Shown here one piece after another: positions 62,995 to 64,000 of a DNA stretch of 64,000 bases. The translations under genes were made by a program, and so were the position numbers. Position 1 is the stretch's first letter, and each line of letters opens with the position of its first letter. Below the pieces are notes generated by a model that saw only the letters and a list, made by a program, of their open reading frames with translations, ran no database searches and was not told the DNA's origin. Source of the stretch: CAVSRC01 sp963785065 (GTDB lineage Bacteria; Pseudomonadota; Alphaproteobacteria; Rhizobiales; Kaistiaceae); NCBI GenBank assembly GCA_963785065.1, contig CAWATX010000004.1, positions 558,001-622,000 of the forward strand, written 5' to 3'.

Positions 62995-63444
62995 CTACCC
63001 CTTCTTCTCCCAGCGACCGCTTTCCGACTGCTGCCAGTAGGTGGCCTCGTGGCCCGCACCCTTGGCCGCCTTCCAGGCGGCCCGCGCCAGATCGACGGCG
63101 TCGGGATCGTTGCCGTCGAAGAGCCGTACGACGCGGGCGTAGGCGCCGTAGTCGGCGATGTCGGCGCCATCGGCGAGGAAACGCACCTCGGCTCCGTTGG
63201 GATTGTCGTCGTCAGTCGTCAGCCACACCGGCTGGGTGCCGGCATGGCCGTCCTTGATTGTGCCGTGCGGCAGGAAGCCGTCGTCGCGGAACGTCCACAG
63301 ATGGGCGTCGAGCGCATCGCGCCGCTCCTCCGAGCCGACCTGCACCACCGCCCGCCACTTCCGCTCGAGGCACTTCTCCAGGAGGTCGGGCAGCACCCGC
63401 TCCAGCGGCTGGCTGGTCAGGTGGTAGAAAAGGACGTCGGTCAT
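62995..63444 (-). CDS. holC: DNA polymerase III subunit chi
   Basis: A 149-residue subunit of the clamp-loader complex that contacts single-strand binding protein. The start MTDVLFYHLTSQPLERVLPDLLEKCLERKWRAVVQ and the segment DAHLWTFRDDGFLPHGT are characteristic. It overlaps the upstream small gene by 4 bp and lies downstream of pepA, the usual alphaproteobacterial context. Confidence 0.95.
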   Translation of the reverse strand: MTDVLFYHLTSQPLERVLPDLLEKCLERKWRAVVQVGSEERRDALDAHLWTFRDDGFLPHGTIKDGHAGTQPVWLTTDDDNPNGAEVRFLADGADIADYGAYARVVRLFDGNDPDAVDLARAAWKAAKGAGHEATYWQQSESGRWEKKG

Positions 63445-63698
63445 GTCGGCCGCCGGCAGTGAACCGTCGTTTCGCCCGGGCACAGGAACAGCGCTTCCAT
63501 GTCCGCCTCGCAGGCGCATTCGGCCGCCTCGGCCTCGCGCAGCCCCTGCTCGATGGCGACCCATTCCTCGTCCGTCAGGCAACAGACCGCGCCGTCCTCG
63601 CCCTCCATGGCCAGCAGCATCTCGGCCGCGGCCTCCTGGCGGTCCGGCGGCCACTTCAGCACACGGTCGAGCACCTTCCTGACATTGTGCCTGGTCAT
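63441..63698 (-). CDS. Small antitoxin-like protein of unknown function
   Basis: An 85-residue acidic protein: VRKVLDRVLKWPPDRQEAAAEMLLAME, then LTDEEWVAIEQGLREAEAAECACEADMEALF. The KWPPDRQ...LTDEEW...EA..ALF layout is that of small antitoxin-like proteins often found beside RelE/ParE toxins in alphaproteobacteria, but no toxin gene follows. Instead the stop overlaps the holC start by 4 bp (ATGA). The C-terminal tail LCPGETTVHCRRPT is unusual and extends past the normal end, apparently read into the overlap. Function uncertain. Confidence 0.75.
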   Translation of the reverse strand: MTRHNVRKVLDRVLKWPPDRQEAAAEMLLAMEGEDGAVCCLTDEEWVAIEQGLREAEAAECACEADMEALFLCPGETTVHCRRPT

Positions 63699-63730
63699 GA
63701 TCCCAATCTAGCGCCGCGGCCGGCCGCTCG

Positions 63731-64000
63731 TCACCGCTCGTATTTGTCGGCGACCAGCCGGTCGAGCAGGCGGACGCCCCAGCCCGACGCCCAGGAGCGG
63801 TTCACCTCGGTCTGCGGCGAACCGAAGCCAGTGCCGGCGATATCGAGATGGACCCAGGGCGTGTCCTTGACGAAGCGCTTGATGAAATGGGCGGCGGTGA
63901 TCGAGCCGGCGTCGCGGCCGCCGGTGTTCTTGACGTTGGCGAACTTGGAATTGATCTGCTTGTCGTATTCCTTGGCGAGCGGCATGCGCCAGACGCGCTC
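63731..64000 (-). CDS. pepA: Leucyl aminopeptidase (M17), C-terminal end
   Basis: The last 89 residues of a leucine aminopeptidase; the rest lies beyond the window. The segment MPLAKEYDKQINSKFANVKN, with GGRDAGSITAAHFIKRFV and WVHLDIAGTGF after it, is the invariant M17 C-terminus; Asp in LDIAGT is near the active site. It is followed by the small antitoxin-like gene and holC on the same strand, the usual pepA-holC order. Confidence 0.95.
   Translation of the reverse strand, partial: ERVWRMPLAKEYDKQINSKFANVKNTGGRDAGSITAAHFIKRFVKDTPWVHLDIAGTGFGSPQTEVNRSWASGWGVRLLDRLVADKYER

Overview
The window is high-GC bacterial chromosome with tightly packed genes. Synteny and protein style point to an alphaproteobacterium, most likely a member of the Hyphomicrobiales (Rhizobiales). 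Supporting signs are a B12-dependent class II ribonucleotide reductase, an HdaA-type replication regulator, the cluster SDR-uvrC-pgsA-moaD-moaE, an Omp25-like porin-family protein, DUF930 and DUF1993 proteins, an alphaproteobacterial-style EAL response regulator with DUF3369, and dispersed intergenic palindromes of a kind common in this order. I could not pin down genus or species. I see no phage, transposase, integrase, CRISPR array, rRNA or tRNA gene.

Layout. 1-2651 is the 3' part of nrdJ. 2.7-11 kb is a loose region of small genes: a secreted alpha/beta hydrolase, two paralogous membrane proteins, a DUF1993 protein, an MFS transporter, a Gly-rich secreted protein, a DUF4405 protein, a DUF559 nuclease-like protein, a lone receiver domain and rpsU. 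It also holds about 1 kb without genes that is full of palindromic repeats. 11.2-15 kb carries three secreted proteins of unknown function, two of them related to each other. 15-18.3 kb has aspS and rnd in divergent orientation. 18.4-22.5 kb is a histidine kinase plus EAL response-regulator operon. 22.8-28.5 kb holds ppx, ppk and prpE. 28.6-31 kb is the hdaA / AI-2E permease / CDP-alcohol phosphotransferase operon, divergent from purM-purN-rlmJ and followed by a secreted protein and an RNase T2. 35.1-40.2 kb has the outer membrane protein and SDR-uvrC-pgsA-moaD-moaE. A short AT-richer patch lies at 40.15-40.8 kb. 40.8-45.5 kb carries a DUF930 protein, ndk, a half-size EamA transporter, oxyR and katG. 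45.6-53.4 kb is a set of small accessory genes (GST, epimerase, DinB, TetR plus alpha/beta hydrolase, rsgA, tandem Cys-containing secreted proteins, cupin). 53.4-58.6 kb has an L,D-transpeptidase, an orphan amino-acid-binding protein, an LprI-like protein and an ABC-F ATPase. 58.6-61.6 kb is a two-gene beta-glucan synthase module (PilZ-bearing GT2 plus membrane fusion protein). The window ends with hisC, holC, an antitoxin-like small protein and the 3' end of pepA.

How the genes work together. Polyphosphate synthesis and breakdown are coupled in ppk-ppx. Peroxide defence is the divergent oxyR/katG pair. Purine synthesis is purM-purN. Molybdopterin synthase is moaD-moaE. Two loci carry cyclic-di-GMP signatures: the EAL response-regulator operon, predicted to degrade it, and the PilZ-bearing glycosyltransferase module, predicted to sense it. 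The most interesting candidate system is that glycosyltransferase / fusion-protein pair. It looks like cellulose synthase but has no bcsB, bcsZ or bcsC nearby, and its gene order resembles the rhizobial bgsB-bgsA mixed-linkage beta-glucan locus.
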